DNA from: Oceanobacillus sp. Castelsardo
GTDB lineage: Bacteria; Bacillota; Bacilli; Bacillales; Amphibacillaceae
Assembly (NCBI RefSeq): GCF_001659985.1
Contig: NZ_LYCS01000002.1
Location: 186,001-250,000 of the forward strand
Length of the DNA: 64,000 bases
Reading direction: 5' to 3'
Shown here: positions 63,915-64,000 of the stretch, piece by piece
How positions within the stretch are numbered: position 1 is the first letter of the stretch
How the letters are laid out: every line of letters starts with the position of its first letter
Translations under genes and position numbers: made by a program
Notes under the pieces: model-generated
What the model saw: only the letters and a program-made list of their open reading frames with translations
Databases searched by the model: none
What the model was told of the DNA's origin: nothing

Positions 63915-64000
63915 CTAATCACCTTCTGTTCTGTTATTTTATCGCTGGTTATCTGGCTGTAAGATCCCCACTGATTGAAGTCTTACTTTATCAAAGCATT

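Overview
The window is a chromosomal segment of an AT-rich Gram-positive spore-former-type bacterium of the family Bacillaceae. Gene content and order follow the Bacillus subtilis trxB / hprK-lgt-ppaX / uvrBA / minJ-ctpB / ftsEX / prfB-secA / hpf / fliTSD-csrA-fliW-flgLKNM / comF / degSU / sinIR-tasA blocks closely. Acidic linkers in several exported proteins and the type of dispersed intergenic repeats suggest a halotolerant genus near Oceanobacillus or Virgibacillus, but the genus is an inference. Almost all genes lie on the minus strand. No rRNA, tRNA, CRISPR array, prophage or insertion sequence was seen.

Layout, left to right. 1-6.3 kb: trxB (cut by the window edge), a TPR protein, and a glycerol regulon (glpD, glpK, glpF) with two leader terminators that share a short motif, a perfect cre site on the glpF promoter, and the antiterminator gene glpP. 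6.4-11 kb: glpP sits at the end of the hprK-lgt-yvoD-ppaX-yvoF operon, so carbon catabolite control and glycerol control are contiguous. 11-17.3 kb: bacillithiol deacetylase bshB2 with yojF, then uvrBA behind a LexA box. 17.4-28.2 kb: minJ, ctpB, an M23 coiled-coil murein hydrolase next to ftsEX, cytochrome c-551, prfB with its programmed +1 frameshift, secA. 28.5-33.2 kb: a small helical protein, two YibE/F membrane proteins and a divergent membrane-bound GGDEF diguanylate cyclase. 33.6-42.1 kb: hpf and a late flagellar operon that lacks the flagellin gene hag normally found beside csrA. 42.2-48.1 kb: comFC/comFA, degV, degSU, yvyE.

48.2-54.4 kb is the most interesting region: a biofilm matrix locus. 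It carries sinR, a 45-residue sinI, a cyclic-di-GMP-I (GEMM-I) riboswitch directly in front of sinI, two Spo0A-box-like repeats upstream of the sinI promoter, an LPNTA-anchored protein that resembles TasA in its folded domain, sipW, tapA, two tasA paralogues, and a divergent class D sortase. Three SinR-operator-like sites lie in the tasA/sortase intergenic region. Together this suggests that c-di-GMP and Spo0A~P both act on SinI, and that TasA-type fibres may be attached covalently to the wall by the sortase.

54.6-63.9 kb: an LCP wall-polymer ligase, a PBP3-like transpeptidase, an IDEAL-domain protein, a tandem P-loop ATPase whose first P-loop is degenerate, ydjO, a LysR regulator divergent from a YeiH-type exporter, a Cof-type HAD phosphatase, and cheW. 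A family of about nine structured intergenic repeats (start TTAGAAAACTTGGCATTCGCC) is spread over the window, all on the same strand.
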